From positions 511,001-575,000 of the forward strand of contig NC_088916.1 in NCBI RefSeq assembly GCF_963576675.1: a DNA stretch of 64,000 bases, written 5' to 3'. The stretch comes from Euphorbia lathyris. Taxonomy: Eukaryota > Streptophyta > Magnoliopsida > Malpighiales > Euphorbiaceae. The notes beneath the pieces are model-generated. The model did not search any database. It saw only the letters and a list, made by a program, of their open reading frames with translations, and was not told the origin of the DNA. Numbering within the stretch: position 1 is the first letter of the stretch; every line of letters starts with the position of its first letter. Made by a program: the position numbers and the translations under genes. This document shows, in pieces, positions 34,807 through 45,800 of this stretch.

Positions 34807-36642
34807 TGATGACGGGTGGAGAATTTCTGACTAGCTTCTGTCCCTATGGGGGCGTCGTTGGGTTCGACGGGGGGAAGCTCCGATGCCAAAGTCAGTATAA
34901 TGAACGGCGGAATAAACAGAATTGACAAAGTAGAGTTTCTAGGATTGTATGAATGTGTACCTTGATAGCTTGAGATGCAAGCTATATATAGTCATGTAGT
35001 TGTAACCCTCGGTAACTAGAAAGTCTCCATTAATGCCCCATTAATGGCGGTTACAAGTTTCCTTTAAGTATGGCCGTTAGCTCATTAATGGCTCATTTAC
35101 TATCTTTATTGAAGAGTCCGCTCAGCTGCTTAGCTGGCGGATCGAAGGGTGATGGCGGATCTCTCTTAGGTTTGACTACGGATCTCATGTGGCGGAGTCT
35201 CGGTGATCCGCCTTCGGATGACGTGCGTGATACGCCATCCTCCTTTTCAAGCCGCTCTCATACGTGGTCGTTTCGGTAAATATCTCCTTTGGTCCTCAGG
35301 AAAATATGGCGTTGTTATCAGAAGCCCCCCCAAAGTTCCTTCAAAGTCCTTTAGGGCTTTTGAACTTCTTTGCGCGCCATCATGATGAACCATATTAATT
35401 GCCACTGGGTTCGAGGCCATTCACGAAATGACAGGTGTCCCTTGCGCGCTGTTCGAGGTGGGAAGTGTGGCTGCCTTCAACCTCTCTCTTCCGATTCATT
35501 TCCCATTTCTCTTATTTTCGCTTTGAGTTTTCACGAAGCTTTTTCCAGAATCAAGAACTTTCAAAGCTTCCAGTTTTCATGTAAGTAAATCTTTCTGCCT
35601 TGTTTTCTGGGTTTTATGAGTTCTTCGTCTGGGTCTACTACTGAACTGTTTAATTTGACCTCCCCTTCTTCTGAAACCCAAATTAGTTGGACCACTTCCT
35701 CTGAGAGTTCAAGTTCTTTCGAAAGTACGTCTACCTAGGATTTGTGTGACTCGGTGAGAGAGAGTAGGAATCGTAGAACTCGGAACTTTCTTGCTGCCGT
35801 GACTCGTTCTGTTCCGGTGATAGATTCTAGGGGGTTTTCTGGGATGGAGGCTTCTTCTTCAGCCCCATTTAGGAAAAAGGCGCCACGTGCGGAGTCCACT
35901 CCGTCTCGTATGAGTGCCGCGGATCTAGCGAATCTGGCGGATCGCTATCCATGGATTAAGAATTATGAGACTGAATTGGCGGCTCCTCACCAGCGACCCG
36001 CTTGTCCACCAAGGGGATATCTGTCCGTGTACAGTTGTCATGTAGAAAGAGGGTTCCGGCTTCCTCTTCCTAAGATGGTGGCGGATATCCTGGCATACTT
36101 TGGAATCACTGTCTGCCAGCTGCATCCAAATGGCTGGTTAGATCTGGCTCTGGATTGTTATTTAGCTTTGAACTTAGGGGTAGTATGTAACCCTCGTGTC
36201 TTTTAGTCTCTTCACAAACCAACGAAGCGAAAGGCCGAGTCTTTTTTCACTTTCGCTAAATTCAAGACTTATTCGCCCTTCTGCGGTAAGATGTCAAATG
36301 TCCATCTTTAGGACGAAAGATTTTTCTTTGTAAAGGTAAAAGAGGGCGAATCTCTAGGATTTCCATCGGTTTGGAATGCCAAACCTTTGCATATGGCTGG
36401 AGACTTGCGTATATTGACGGACAATGATGAGAAAGTGGCTGATCTCATGAAAAGCATCAAGGCGGATGCCTGGACATACGCTGGCACCTTGGAATTCATG
36501 ATGAATGACATTCCCCTGATTCGCCAGGATGGGGACAAGATTATTTACGCGAAGTTTACACAACTAGATGGAGGTAACTTTATTTCTTCCTTAAACTTTG
36601 ATTATTTTATTATTCCCTTGTCAGGGGTTTGTCTGAGGCCAG
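34807..36642 (+). mobile_element. Gypsy-type element fragment (5' part)
   Basis: It starts abruptly inside the GRF intron with tgatgacgggtggag. It has about 800 bp of GC-richer leader or LTR-like sequence with repeated gcggatc phrases, then an ORF with the plant 'putative gypsy type transposon' domain. It is cut at 36643 by the Athila element. No second LTR is present in the window, so the full structure is unknown. Confidence 0.6.
35616..36567 (+). pseudogene. Plant gypsy-type transposon domain protein (PF04195-like)
   Basis: One frame from ATG 35616 reads through three TAG stops (35736, 36204, 36309). The core is LSVYSCHVERGFRLPLPKMV, then ILAYFGITVCQLHPNGW; downstream are FFFVKVKEGESLGFPSVWNA and LMKSIKADAWTYAGTLEFM. 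This matches my memory of the plant Transposase_28 / putative gypsy type transposon family. It ends at a likely donor (ggaggtaac, 36561-36569) with a possible acceptor cttgtcag at about 36624. The function is unknown, probably gag-like. All three stops are TAG, which fits G-to-A or C-to-T decay of TGG or CAG codons. Confidence 0.75.
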
Positions 36643-36900
36643 TGTTAAGCCCAAAATATACCTAAAATATCCTATATAAATTTACATTGAAATCGTGCTA
36701 ATTATATTCATTTGGAATACTTTTACGTCTTTATTTACTTCTTTGATGCAAGGTACTTAATTATTTGGTTAAATCAAAATAGGAGCGAAAACGGAGCTAA
36801 AATGGAGGAAAAACCTAAAAAACGTACCGAGAACGCATAACAGCCAGAAGAACGCTCAAGGAGGAAGAAAAGCAGTCGAGAGACAGGGAAATATCTCTCT

Positions 36901-36935
36901 GTCGCGACTGAGATTTTCATAATCTCAGTCGCGAC
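36901..36935. repeat. Perfect hairpin in Athila 5' LTR, copy 1
   Basis: Arms gtcgcgactgagatt and aatctcagtcgcgac with a 5-nt loop (ttcat). All 15 pairs match. The outer octamer gtcgcgac is itself a palindrome. Confidence 0.95.
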
Positions 36936-36990
36936 TTACGGAAGCCACCTCGGGAGAAAGACGAAGTCTTCACTCGCCCCTATACCCCCT

Positions 36991-37025
36991 GTCGCGACTG
37001 AGATTTTCAGAATCTCAATCGCGAC
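36991..37025. repeat. Hairpin in Athila 5' LTR, copy 2
   Basis: Arms gtcgcgactgagatt and aatctcaatcgcgac with loop ttcag. Fourteen of fifteen pairs match. It lies 55 bp after copy 1. Confidence 0.95.
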
Positions 37026-38159
37026 AGCGAACTATTCTGCACACAAAACACATGTTTTAATCCGAGAAACGCGACTGTTCGTTTGGATAAAAGCGACCCT
37101 TCACCAGCGGACACGACCCATCATTTACAACCCTTCAACAACTATAAATAAGTGATCCATTTCAGAAATTGAGAAGTTGGAAAAAGTTAGAGAAATTAGA
37201 GAAGAAAGTTATTATATTGAGTTTCTGATTCAGAAAAGAATCAGAAAGTTAGATTTCATTTCTGTAAGCTATACACAAGTTGTTATTAGATTAGTTATAA
37301 ACACAGTATCAGTTTAGTTTCTAAGGTTGATCAGAGACTAGTTTTCATTCTGGTAGTGGACCTAGCAGTCTCTATTCCGAAGATCCAGCGAGAAGAATTG
37401 ACGGCTGAAGCGCATGAGGTTTGACGCACCTACGGAGTTTGAGAGAAAGATTGTCAACCCGGATCTCAAAGTTTTCGTTACAATGCTATCCAAGTTTCTA
37501 CTTCTCTGTTAACTTGTGAAAATTCACATTTCATTAATGATATACTTATTTATTCAATATATTCTTACTGTTGATTATTTTGATATTGTTCTGACAAAAT
37601 GATTTTCAAAATGATAAATTGGTGTTTTTATTAAAACGTTCTATTCCATCTTATTCATATAAGAACTTTGTTGAACACTTGACAGATTTAGTTTTTATGG
37701 ATGACATGATCGCTGATCGCGGCTTATCAGACATAAAATACTAGTTTGATTAAGGTAGGAATCACCTCAACACCAGGGGGATTTCTACGGTTCAAAGCCA
37801 TTTAATTGAATAAATCGCTATATTGTTACATGTCCATAATCTTACAAAGTTAAAGTTGCTTTCTTTGCTTTATGAAAATAAGTTTTATACCTATTATTTA
37901 TTCCAGTTACGGTAGTATCTGTCTTGTAATCAAAATTCCAAAACAGAACTGTTCTCTAAACTCGATATAATACTTCTATCTAATCCTAATTTACCAAAAC
38001 CAATTCCATCAATTAAACGTATTTCTTTTATTAAACCTAAACACGTGATTAAAATCGAATTAAATAAAGTTTTAGTTAAAAAGCGTTTCCTGTGGGTTCG
38101 ATATCTTTTATTACTACAAGCGTATACCGTGCACTTGCGGAAATCGCTCAACAAGTTTT

Positions 38160-38179
38160 TGGCGCCGTTGCCGGGGAAC
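38160..38179 (+). other. Primer-binding site, Athila element
   Basis: tggcgccgttgccggggaac follows the LTR. This matches the 3' end complement of plant tRNA-Asp, the primer usually reported for Athila-group elements, as I recall it. Confidence 0.8.
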
Positions 38180-38345
38180 GCCAAAATTTTTGACAAAATT
38201 TTAAATTTTTCGTGTTTTATTTCGAATCTAGGTTTAAACATACTTATTTTAATTTTTATAATTTAATAATTTTCATTTACTAATTTATTTTATTTTTCAA
38301 ATTCTGTTTTGTAGGTAGTTTCGGTTCGTGCAAGATTTCAGGTTC

Positions 38346-39803
38346 ATGCGCAGTTCTCGAAGTTCAGGCATTGTACCAGGCCCTATAGACCCAGAAATTG
38401 AGAAAACCATTAGAAAGAACAAGAAAAATAAGAAAAACAAAAATAAGACCCCAGTAAAAACATATACCGAGCCAGAAAAAATGGCAGACCCACCAACACT
38501 TATGGATTACGCTAGGCCAGGTGTGGCCGGTGTGACCAATAGTATCGTTAGACCCAGAATCACCGCAAACCAATTTGAAATTAAGCCAGCTTTGCTTAAT
38601 ATGTTGCAAAATAATGTAACATTTTACGGGTTACCTAACGAAAATCCTAACACCCATTTAACAAATTTCCTTGAAATTTGTGACACTTTTAAAATCCCAG
38701 ATGTGACTGCAGAAGCAATCAAACTTCGCCTCTTTCCTTTCACTTTGAAGGATAGAGCCAAAGAATGGTTAACTTCTATGCCAGCCGCAACTTTTGCCAC
38801 TTGGGAACAATTAGCCCAAGCGTTTTTATCTAAATATTTTCCTTTAGCAAAAACCGCAAGAGTCATAAAGGAGTTAACATCTTTTTCTCAAAATGATAGT
38901 GAGACTCTTTATGAAACTTGGGAACGTTTTAAAGAACTTCAACGTTTATGCCCACACCACCAATTACCTGCTGAACTTTTAATGCAAACATTTTACAATG
39001 GACTAAATCCTACAACTAGGGGTTCATTAGATGCTATGTTGGGAGGGCTATTTATGAAGAAAACATCAGCCCAAGCGAGAGAACTTTTGGAGGAAATGGC
39101 AATCAACAGCAGTATGTGGCCCGCGGAACGTGGACATATGCCGGTAGCAAAACCATCATCCTCAACCACACCATCAGTTAAAGGTATAGTTGAACTTGAT
39201 CTAGTCGCGATGCTACAAGCCCAATTTTCTGCTTTATCGTACAAAATTGACAAATTTATGGCACCACGCGATACCAATGGTAATCCAATCCAAACAGATG
39301 TGGATTACGAAAATATGAGTGAGATCGAACAAGTAAATTTTGTCCAAGGGCAAAACCAAACTAATAATCCTTATTCTAATACTTATAATTCTGGATGGAG
39401 GAATCATCCTAACTTTAACTGGAAAGATAACAATAGCAATAATACAAGCGCTAATCAAAGTCGTACCACTAATTATCAGAATCAGTCAAGAGATACGATT
39501 AGCACTTTATCTTCTAAAATCGACAAGTTTATAGATGCTATCAGTGGAAAAATAAGTAATCACGACGATGGTTTTAAACGGATCAAAAGTAAATTCGATC
39601 AGCTTATTAAAAACCACTCATCTAGCATCCATAATTTGGAGGTTCAAATTGGTCAACTTGCTAAATCAATTCCATCCCGAAAAGAGGGAAGTCTTCCCAG
39701 CCATACGGAAGAAAATCCGAAAGAGCAGGTGAAAGCTATCACTCTTCGTTCAGGGAAAAATTATCAGGAACTGATTTACCAAAGTCCAAAGAAGATATCT
39801 TAA
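38346..39803 (+). CDS. Athila gag polyprotein
   Basis: 485 residues from the first real ATG in the frame. Residues about 70-270 are the retrotransposon gag capsid domain: [57 protein letters not shown] and [19 protein letters not shown] basic stretch ([13 protein letters not shown]) lies near the N-terminus, and an Asn/Gln-rich region is near residue 350. The end is [11 protein letters not shown]..., where this frame stops while protease continues in another frame from about 39802. Athila usually keeps gag and pol in one ORF, so a single-base change is likely. No CCHC knuckle is evident. Confidence 0.88.
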   Translation: MRSSRSSGIVPGPIDPEIEKTIRKNKKNKKNKNKTPVKTYTEPEKMADPPTLMDYARPGVAGVTNSIVRPRITANQFEIKPALLNMLQNNVTFYGLPNENPNTHLTNFLEICDTFKIPDVTAEAIKLRLFPFTLKDRAKEWLTSMPAATFATWEQLAQAFLSKYFPLAKTARVIKELTSFSQNDSETLYETWERFKELQRLCPHHQLPAELLMQTFYNGLNPTTRGSLDAMLGGLFMKKTSAQARELLEEMAINSSMWPAERGHMPVAKPSSSTTPSVKGIVELDLVAMLQAQFSALSYKIDKFMAPRDTNGNPIQTDVDYENMSEIEQVNFVQGQNQTNNPYSNTYNSGWRNHPNFNWKDNNSNNTSANQSRTTNYQNQSRDTISTLSSKIDKFIDAISGKISNHDDGFKRIKSKFDQLIKNHSSSIHNLEVQIGQLAKSIPSRKEGSLPSHTEENPKEQVKAITLRSGKNYQELIYQSPKKIS

Positions 39804-39909
39804 CACAAATAGTTCACCATTTGACGCAAGTACCAAAACTTTTGTACCCAAACCACCTTTTCTGCACAAAGTTCGAAATAAGGACTATGATAAACAACTT
39901 CTAACATTT

Positions 39910-42900
39910 TTGGATAAACTTAAAAATTTGCACATCAATTTGACATTCATGGATGCAATCACACAAATTCCTAACTATGGTAAGTTTTTAAAGGATTTGA
40001 TTTCGAAGAAAATCAGTTGGGAAGGAATTTCATCCATTTCGTTAATTGAAGACTGTAGTTCAATCGTATCAAGTAATTTGCCCACTAAACTCAAAGATCC
40101 CGGATGTTTTACTATTCCGTGTAAGTTGGGAGATATTGAATTCCCAAGTTGTCTTTGTGATTTAGGAGCAAGTATAAACTTAATGCCATTGTCTATTTTT
40201 AACAAGTTAGGTTTAGAAGAAGATATCAAACGTACCAATATGGTTTTGCAATTAACGGATCAAACCACTAAGAGGCCATATGGTATAATTGAAGATGTTT
40301 TAGTCAAAGTCGATAAATTTATTTTTCCTACCGATTTTGTTATCTTAGACTTTGCATATGATGTAAATTGCCCTTTAATTTTTGGCAGACCGTTTATGAA
40401 CACGGGACGCGCTCTAGTAGATGTGTCGGAAGGGAAGGTAGTTTTAAGGATAGGAGAAGATAAGGTCGAGTTTAACATGAACAAAGCGATGAAATACCCT
40501 ATGGAGGAATTCGCTTGTATGAAACTTAATTTAGTCGAAGAATGTGTCAATGATGTAATTCAAAGTGAAGAAATAATTGAACCTATAATAGATGAGGAAT
40601 TAGACGATAAGGACCCAGAGCCTTTGATTAGAGAAGATGGACCAGTTCCGCCTTCAATTGTAACACCCCCTAAATTAGAACTTAAAGAGTTACCCAGTCA
40701 TTTGAGGTACGCTTTCTTAGGCGAAGGCGATTCTCTACCTATAATTATTTCTAACAAATTAACAAACGATCAAGAAGAAAAATTGAAAGAAGTTGTTAGA
40801 AATAGGATAGGAAGTATGGGATGGCAAATTTCAGACTTAAAAGGAATAAATCCTAGTATAGTAATGCATAGAATTCACTTAGAAGAGGATAAGCCACCTA
40901 AAGCGGATAGGCAAAGACGCTTAAATCCGAACATGAAAGAAGTAGTAAAAAATGAGATTACTAAACTTTTAGACAATGGAATCATTTATCCGATCTCGGA
41001 TAGTGAATGGGTTAGTCCAATCCATTGTGTACCTAAAAAGGGAGGCATAACTGTTGTAAGAAATGATGAAGGTGAACTGATACCTACACGAACCACCACC
41101 GGTTGGAGGGTTTGTATAGACTATAGGAACCTAAACAAAGCAACTAGGAAAGATCATTTTCCTCTACCTTTCATTGATCAAATGATCGAAAGGATAGCCG
41201 GTCATGCATTTTACTGTTTCCTAGACGGTTATTCCGGATTCTTTCAAATTTACATTTACCCGGATGACCAAGATAAAACAACCTTCACGTGTCCTTACGG
41301 AACATTTGCATATAGGAGAATGCCTTTTGGTCTATGTAATGCACCAGCAACGTTTCAACGATGTATGACAGCAATATTTAATGACTTCATTGAAGATATA
41401 ATGGAAGTTTTCATGGATGATTTTTCAGTTTATGGAGATTCTTTCGATGCATGTTTACAGAACTTAGATAAAGTATTGTCTAGATGTGAGGAAACGAATT
41501 TAGTATTAAATTGGGAAAAATGTCATTTCATGGTAGACGAAGGAATTGTTTTAGGTCATAAGATTTCTAAAAAAGGTTTAGAAGTGGACAGAGCAAGGAC
41601 TTCAGTTATAGAAAAATTACCCCCACCAACCACTGTTAAGGGAGTAAGATCATTTTTAGGTCATGCAGGTTTTTACAAAAGGTTTATAAAGAACTTTTCT
41701 GTAATCTCCAAACCACTTACAAATTTGCTTATGAAGGATTCAACTTTTGATTTTAATAAAGATTGTTTACAAGCTTTCAATACTTTGAAAACGGCTTTAG
41801 TCAGTACACCTATAATATCGAAACCCGATTGGAATCTACCTTTCGAAATTATGTGCGATGCAAGTGACTTAGCTGTAGGATGTGTATTAGGTCAAAGGAA
41901 GGATAAGAAACTTCATGTTATATATTATGCAAGTCACACATTGTCCGGTGCACAATTAAATTACACCACAACTGAAAAAGAAATGTTAGCAGTAGTTTTT
42001 GCATGTGATAAGTTCCGATCTTATTTGTTAGGATCTAAAGTCATCATTTATACAGATCATGCAGCTTTACGGTATTTATTTTCTAAGAAAGATGCAAAAC
42101 CGCGTCTTATTAGATGGGTTTTATTATTGCAAGAATTTGACATTGAGATTAAAGACAAAAAGGGAGTTGAAAACTTGGTCGCCGATCATCTATCAAGACT
42201 TGAGGATGAAAACGGTCCCATCGGTGAAACATCAGGCATTCAAGATGATTTCCCCGATGAACATCTCATGCAAGTACAAAGTGTCATAGCTCCGTGGTAT
42301 GCGGATATAGCCAATTACTTAGCTGCATATGTTGTGCCAGATGGATTGAATTCTCAGCAAAAGAAGAAATTCTTTTCAGAAGCTAAGAAATATTTTTGGG
42401 AAGATCCATTCTTGTTCAAAACATGCGGCGATGGAATACTTAGGAGATGTGTTAGTGAGTTTGAATATGACTCTATAATGTTAGAATGTCATGCTAGCGC
42501 TTACGGAGATCATAATAGCGTAAGCAAAACAACAGCTAGAATACTTGAATGCGGATTCTTTTGGCCTACTCTGTTTAAAGATGTCCGTTCATTTATTATC
42601 CGCTGTGATAAATGTCAAAGAACAGGGAATATAGGAAGGAAAGATGAGATGCCTCTTACGAACATATTGGAAGTTGAGATCTTCGACGTATGGGGGATTG
42701 ATTTCATAGGTCCTTTTCCTACTTCTTTTGGCAAAAATTATATATTAGTAGCCGTAGATTATGTTTCAAAGTGGGTTGAAGCAATTGCAACCCCGACAAA
42801 TGATTCTAAAGTAGTTGTTAAGTTTTTAAATTCAATATTCTGTCGATTTGGAGTTCCTAGAGTTATGGTAAGTGACGGTGGTACTCATTTCGTAAATAGA

Positions 42901-43575
42901 GCTTTTGAGTCACTTATGAAAAAATACGGAGTACACCACCGTATCTCTACACCGTACCATCCTCAAACGAATGGTCAAGCAGAAATTTCAAATAGAGAAC
43001 TCAAATGGATACTTGAGAAAACAGTTTCGTCTTCTAGAAGAGACTGGGCACATAAACTTAACGATGCATTATGGGCATACCGTACTGCATTTAAAACACC
43101 TATCGGAATGACACCTTATAGATTAGTCTATGGTAAAGCTTGTCATTTGCCGGTTGAATTAGAACATAAAGCATATTGGGCTATAAGAACCCTTAACTAT
43201 GATTTGCAAAGCGCAGGAAAAAAGCGTTTGTTCGACTTAAACGAGTTGAATGAATTACGCTATTTGTCCTACGAAAATGCAAGAATTTATAAGGAAAAAA
43301 TTAAAAAGTGGCATGATGCCAAAATCAAAATTAAAAACTTTAATGTTGGGGATAAAGTCTTACTTTTTAATTCGAGATTAAAGTTATTTCCAGGAAAGCT
43401 AAAATCTAGATGGGCTGGACCATTTTTTGTTGTTAAAATATTTGATTACGGAACTTTGGAGTTAGAAAAGTCTAATGGCGAACGATTTAAGGTGAATGGT
43501 AATCGTTGCAAGATTTATTTCGACGGAGCTCCAATTCAAGCAATTGAATCCGTGGATAAATTCTATGAAAATTAA
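39910..43575 (+). CDS. Athila pol polyprotein, intact frame
   Basis: 1221 codons are open; the frame is also open upstream to about 39802. Domains in order: aspartic protease ([15 protein letters not shown], about residue 77); reverse transcriptase ([37 protein letters not shown], catalytic [11 protein letters not shown], about residue 500); RNase H ([45 protein letters not shown]); then integrase with its HHCC zinc-binding region ([19 protein letters not shown]), core ([44 protein letters not shown]) and C-terminal part ([20 protein letters not shown]). Every catalytic block I can check is present. The product would act in the cytoplasmic particle and nucleus. With no 3' LTR, this copy cannot complete its cycle alone. 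Confidence 0.93.
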   Translation: MDKLKNLHINLTFMDAITQIPNYGKFLKDLISKKISWEGISSISLIEDCSSIVSSNLPTKLKDPGCFTIPCKLGDIEFPSCLCDLGASINLMPLSIFNKLGLEEDIKRTNMVLQLTDQTTKRPYGIIEDVLVKVDKFIFPTDFVILDFAYDVNCPLIFGRPFMNTGRALVDVSEGKVVLRIGEDKVEFNMNKAMKYPMEEFACMKLNLVEECVNDVIQSEEIIEPIIDEELDDKDPEPLIREDGPVPPSIVTPPKLELKELPSHLRYAFLGEGDSLPIIISNKLTNDQEEKLKEVVRNRIGSMGWQISDLKGINPSIVMHRIHLEEDKPPKADRQRRLNPNMKEVVKNEITKLLDNGIIYPISDSEWVSPIHCVPKKGGITVVRNDEGELIPTRTTTGWRVCIDYRNLNKATRKDHFPLPFIDQMIERIAGHAFYCFLDGYSGFFQIYIYPDDQDKTTFTCPYGTFAYRRMPFGLCNAPATFQRCMTAIFNDFIEDIMEVFMDDFSVYGDSFDACLQNLDKVLSRCEETNLVLNWEKCHFMVDEGIVLGHKISKKGLEVDRARTSVIEKLPPPTTVKGVRSFLGHAGFYKRFIKNFSVISKPLTNLLMKDSTFDFNKDCLQAFNTLKTALVSTPIISKPDWNLPFEIMCDASDLAVGCVLGQRKDKKLHVIYYASHTLSGAQLNYTTTEKEMLAVVFACDKFRSYLLGSKVIIYTDHAALRYLFSKKDAKPRLIRWVLLLQEFDIEIKDKKGVENLVADHLSRLEDENGPIGETSGIQDDFPDEHLMQVQSVIAPWYADIANYLAAYVVPDGLNSQQKKKFFSEAKKYFWEDPFLFKTCGDGILRRCVSEFEYDSIMLECHASAYGDHNSVSKTTARILECGFFWPTLFKDVRSFIIRCDKCQRTGNIGRKDEMPLTNILEVEIFDVWGIDFIGPFPTSFGKNYILVAVDYVSKWVEAIATPTNDSKVVVKFLNSIFCRFGVPRVMVSDGGTHFVNRAFESLMKKYGVHHRISTPYHPQTNGQAEISNRELKWILEKTVSSSRRDWAHKLNDALWAYRTAFKTPIGMTPYRLVYGKACHLPVELEHKAYWAIRTLNYDLQSAGKKRLFDLNELNELRYLSYENARIYKEKIKKWHDAKIKIKNFNVGDKVLLFNSRLKLFPGKLKSRWAGPFFVVKIFDYGTLELEKSNGERFKVNGNRCKIYFDGAPIQAIESVDKFYEN

Positions 43576-43821
43576 TTTATTTAGTTTTCATGTTTTTAAT
43601 TTATAGTTTTTCTTATTTTATGTTCATCGTTATTATACTTTTTCTTTTTAATTTATTTATTTTTATTTTTATTTTTAATTTTATTTACTTTAATTTTAAT
43701 TTTTAATTTTTATATTTATTTTTGTGTACAAATGAGTTTTGTTAACATTAAAATTTTAATTTAGTCATGTTTTGAAAGTTTCATTAAGTGTTAAGTGTTA
43801 TTGAGAAATTAAATATGCAGA

Positions 43822-43895
43822 AATCTCAGTTGAGATTTTCCATGTTTCAGTATTTGGAAATCTCAGTTGAGATTCCGAAAATCTCAGTTGAGATT
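43822..43895. repeat. Three palindromes upstream of accessory ORF 1
   Basis: The perfect 16-bp palindrome aatctcagttgagatt occurs at 43822-43837, 43859-43874 and 43880-43895. It is the hairpin stem of 36901 with the central cgcgac removed. Confidence 0.92.
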
Positions 43896-44136
43896 TTCTG
43901 TCTTTTGCAATTGAGATAACTGTAAGGGATTACAGTCTTCTTTCTTTAAAATTTCTGTCAGTTGAATCAAAGAGGTATCACTTTGACACCTTTTTCTTTT
44001 TAACAGACACAACCTTTCACTTATAGGTCTTATATATTCCTGTAGGATCAGACTTCTTCCATTTCATTTTATCTTTCTAAATTTCCTTCTCAAATTCTCA
44101 AATCCTACAGACTTCATTTTCTTTTCTCTCACAGAC

Positions 44137-45066
44137 ATGACTAAGTCTTTGAAAAATGTTCAAAAACACACTTCTGCTCAAAACGGGAAAGTTGATATCT
44201 CCGATCGTTATGGTGCATGGTTTCCCATTTACAACCATGACGAGGGGAAACGCTTTCTGCAGTTTAGATATGCTCAATTCTTTGGCATGATGTATCTAGA
44301 CGAGTTTCTGAACGAGGAACTCGGGATAAGCGAAGACATTGATCGATATCTTACTAATTTGGGTTGGACCAAATTTGCTTCTATGAAATTTCCTATTATT
44401 GGAAATTGGGTTCTGGAATTTTTATCCACTGTTAGATTCGTCAACAAGAGACGTGTTCGTCTCAGTTTTCATTGTGAGGGGGAGGTCTTCACTTTTGGAT
44501 ATCCAGAACTACATAATTGGTTTGGATTTCCACCCCGAGACACAACTCAACACCATCCTGGAAGGGATATGACTTCTAGAGATATATGGAGGATGTTAAC
44601 AGGATTTTGGCGATTCAATCCACGTCTTGCCTTCAACAAATCCATTAATTCTAATTCCATGCTGTATCTGCATAAGTTCCTCTGTCACAGCCTTTTTGGT
44701 CGAGTCAGTAGCAATATTGTGAAAGATACTGATCTCTATGTGTTGGGCGACATTTTCCAAGGCAACTCAGTGAACTCCTCGAAGATTCTAATGGAGGGGT
44801 TAGTTGCTGCTTCCCGTTCGAAGAACCGGAAGATTGGGTTCGCCAACATCATTTGTGGAATCATACTAGGAGCCAAGGGAACCATTTCTGTCCCTTGGAC
44901 TAATACAGAACCATTCCCTATTTTAGACTACGAGTTCTTGGAGAACGAGGGGCTTGTCAAACGAGTTTTCCGTTCTGGTCCAACATTCCTTTCTGCATCA
45001 GAGAGGCAAGTCTTCATTCAAACGAAGATTAACAGGGCCAATGCACGTCGTCTGTCATCTACTTAG
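44137..45066 (+). CDS. Athila accessory ORF 1
   Basis: 309 residues, start ATG in tctcacagacatgac. Blocks: GKRFLQFRYAQFFGMMYLDE, WVLEFLSTVRFVNKRRVRLS, FGYPELHNWFGFPPRDTT, YLHKFLCHSLFGRVSSNIVK, LVAASRSKNRKIGFANIICG. The pattern (EFL...GF-P, then FGR, then a conserved basic turn) is that of the plant ATHILA ORF / putative plant transposon protein family as I remember it. The function is unknown. No transmembrane segment or signal peptide is seen, so it is not an obvious envelope. It is preceded by three palindromes and a pyrimidine-rich leader. A second, diverged copy follows at 45801. Confidence 0.8.
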   Translation: MTKSLKNVQKHTSAQNGKVDISDRYGAWFPIYNHDEGKRFLQFRYAQFFGMMYLDEFLNEELGISEDIDRYLTNLGWTKFASMKFPIIGNWVLEFLSTVRFVNKRRVRLSFHCEGEVFTFGYPELHNWFGFPPRDTTQHHPGRDMTSRDIWRMLTGFWRFNPRLAFNKSINSNSMLYLHKFLCHSLFGRVSSNIVKDTDLYVLGDIFQGNSVNSSKILMEGLVAASRSKNRKIGFANIICGIILGAKGTISVPWTNTEPFPILDYEFLENEGLVKRVFRSGPTFLSASERQVFIQTKINRANARRLSST

Positions 45067-45383
45067 GGATATATTATGCGTTTCTGTTTGTTGTTTTATT
45101 ATATATGAGTGTTTTGTTTATTTGAGTACGATGTTTTTTTATGTACTGTATAATATGGTATTGTTTACATTTTTTATTATAATAAAAAAAGTGCATTTAT
45201 TCTTTAGTTTATTTCTTTTATTTAAGGAACAACCCTTGGTTTTCCTTCAATTTAATGTTTCAGTTTTGTTTATCTCAGTTTCAGGGATTAATATTCACAT
45301 TAATGTCACTTAATTATAAGAGGAATTGGTTTAGAAGTGTTAAAATCATCAAAAACAGTCCAAATTTTACCCAGAATTTCCAA

Positions 45384-45399
45384 AATCTCAGTTGAGATT
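45384..45399. repeat. Palindrome upstream of accessory ORF 2
   Basis: aatctcagttgagatt, identical to the three copies at 43822-43895. It is followed by a half-matching ttctcagttgagac at 45404-45417. Confidence 0.9.
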
Positions 45400-45467
45400 A
45401 CGAATTCTCAGTTGAGACAGCAGGAGGACAAATTTCAGCAAAAATTCGACCCCTTTACCTACTTGCT

Positions 45468-45502
45468 GTCGCGACTGAGATTTTGAAAATCTCAGTCGCG
45501 AC
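45468..45502. repeat. Perfect hairpin upstream of accessory ORF 2
   Basis: Arms gtcgcgactgagatt and aatctcagtcgcgac, loop ttgaa. Both arms are identical to those of the LTR hairpin at 36901, although this copy lies about 8.5 kb away in an internal leader. Confidence 0.95.
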
Positions 45503-45800
45503 TTGCGACTTACAGGGACGGGATTAGGGGCGAATTTTCACTCTTTTTCCTATTCCTACTCTAAATTAATTACCCATTCATCTATCCTAATCAATACCTA
45601 TTACTTACACCTATTTAAATCACCTCTTTTTACACCAATCAATCATCTTTTCTCTTCCCAATACCAAGATTCACTCATCTTCCCCATAAATCTTTACCCT
45701 ATTCATCTTCTTCTTCCTCAATTCACCACCATTATCTTTTACTCTTCCTTTCATCCTTTCATATTTTCTTCATATCATTCACCAACTTTCACTAGAAAAT

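Larger units (their letters stand above)
36643..38153 (+). mobile_element. 5' LTR of the Athila element
   Basis: 1511 bp from tgttaagccc to cgctcaaca (TGTT...AACA). The primer-binding site starts seven bases later. It aligns with the older LTR fragment at 23994-24492. It contains two 35-bp hairpins (36901, 36991). Confidence 0.85.

Noticed and set aside
44137..45066. Athila accessory ORF as an envelope protein
   Set aside because: No signal peptide, transmembrane segment or furin-type site is seen; I only call it an accessory ORF.
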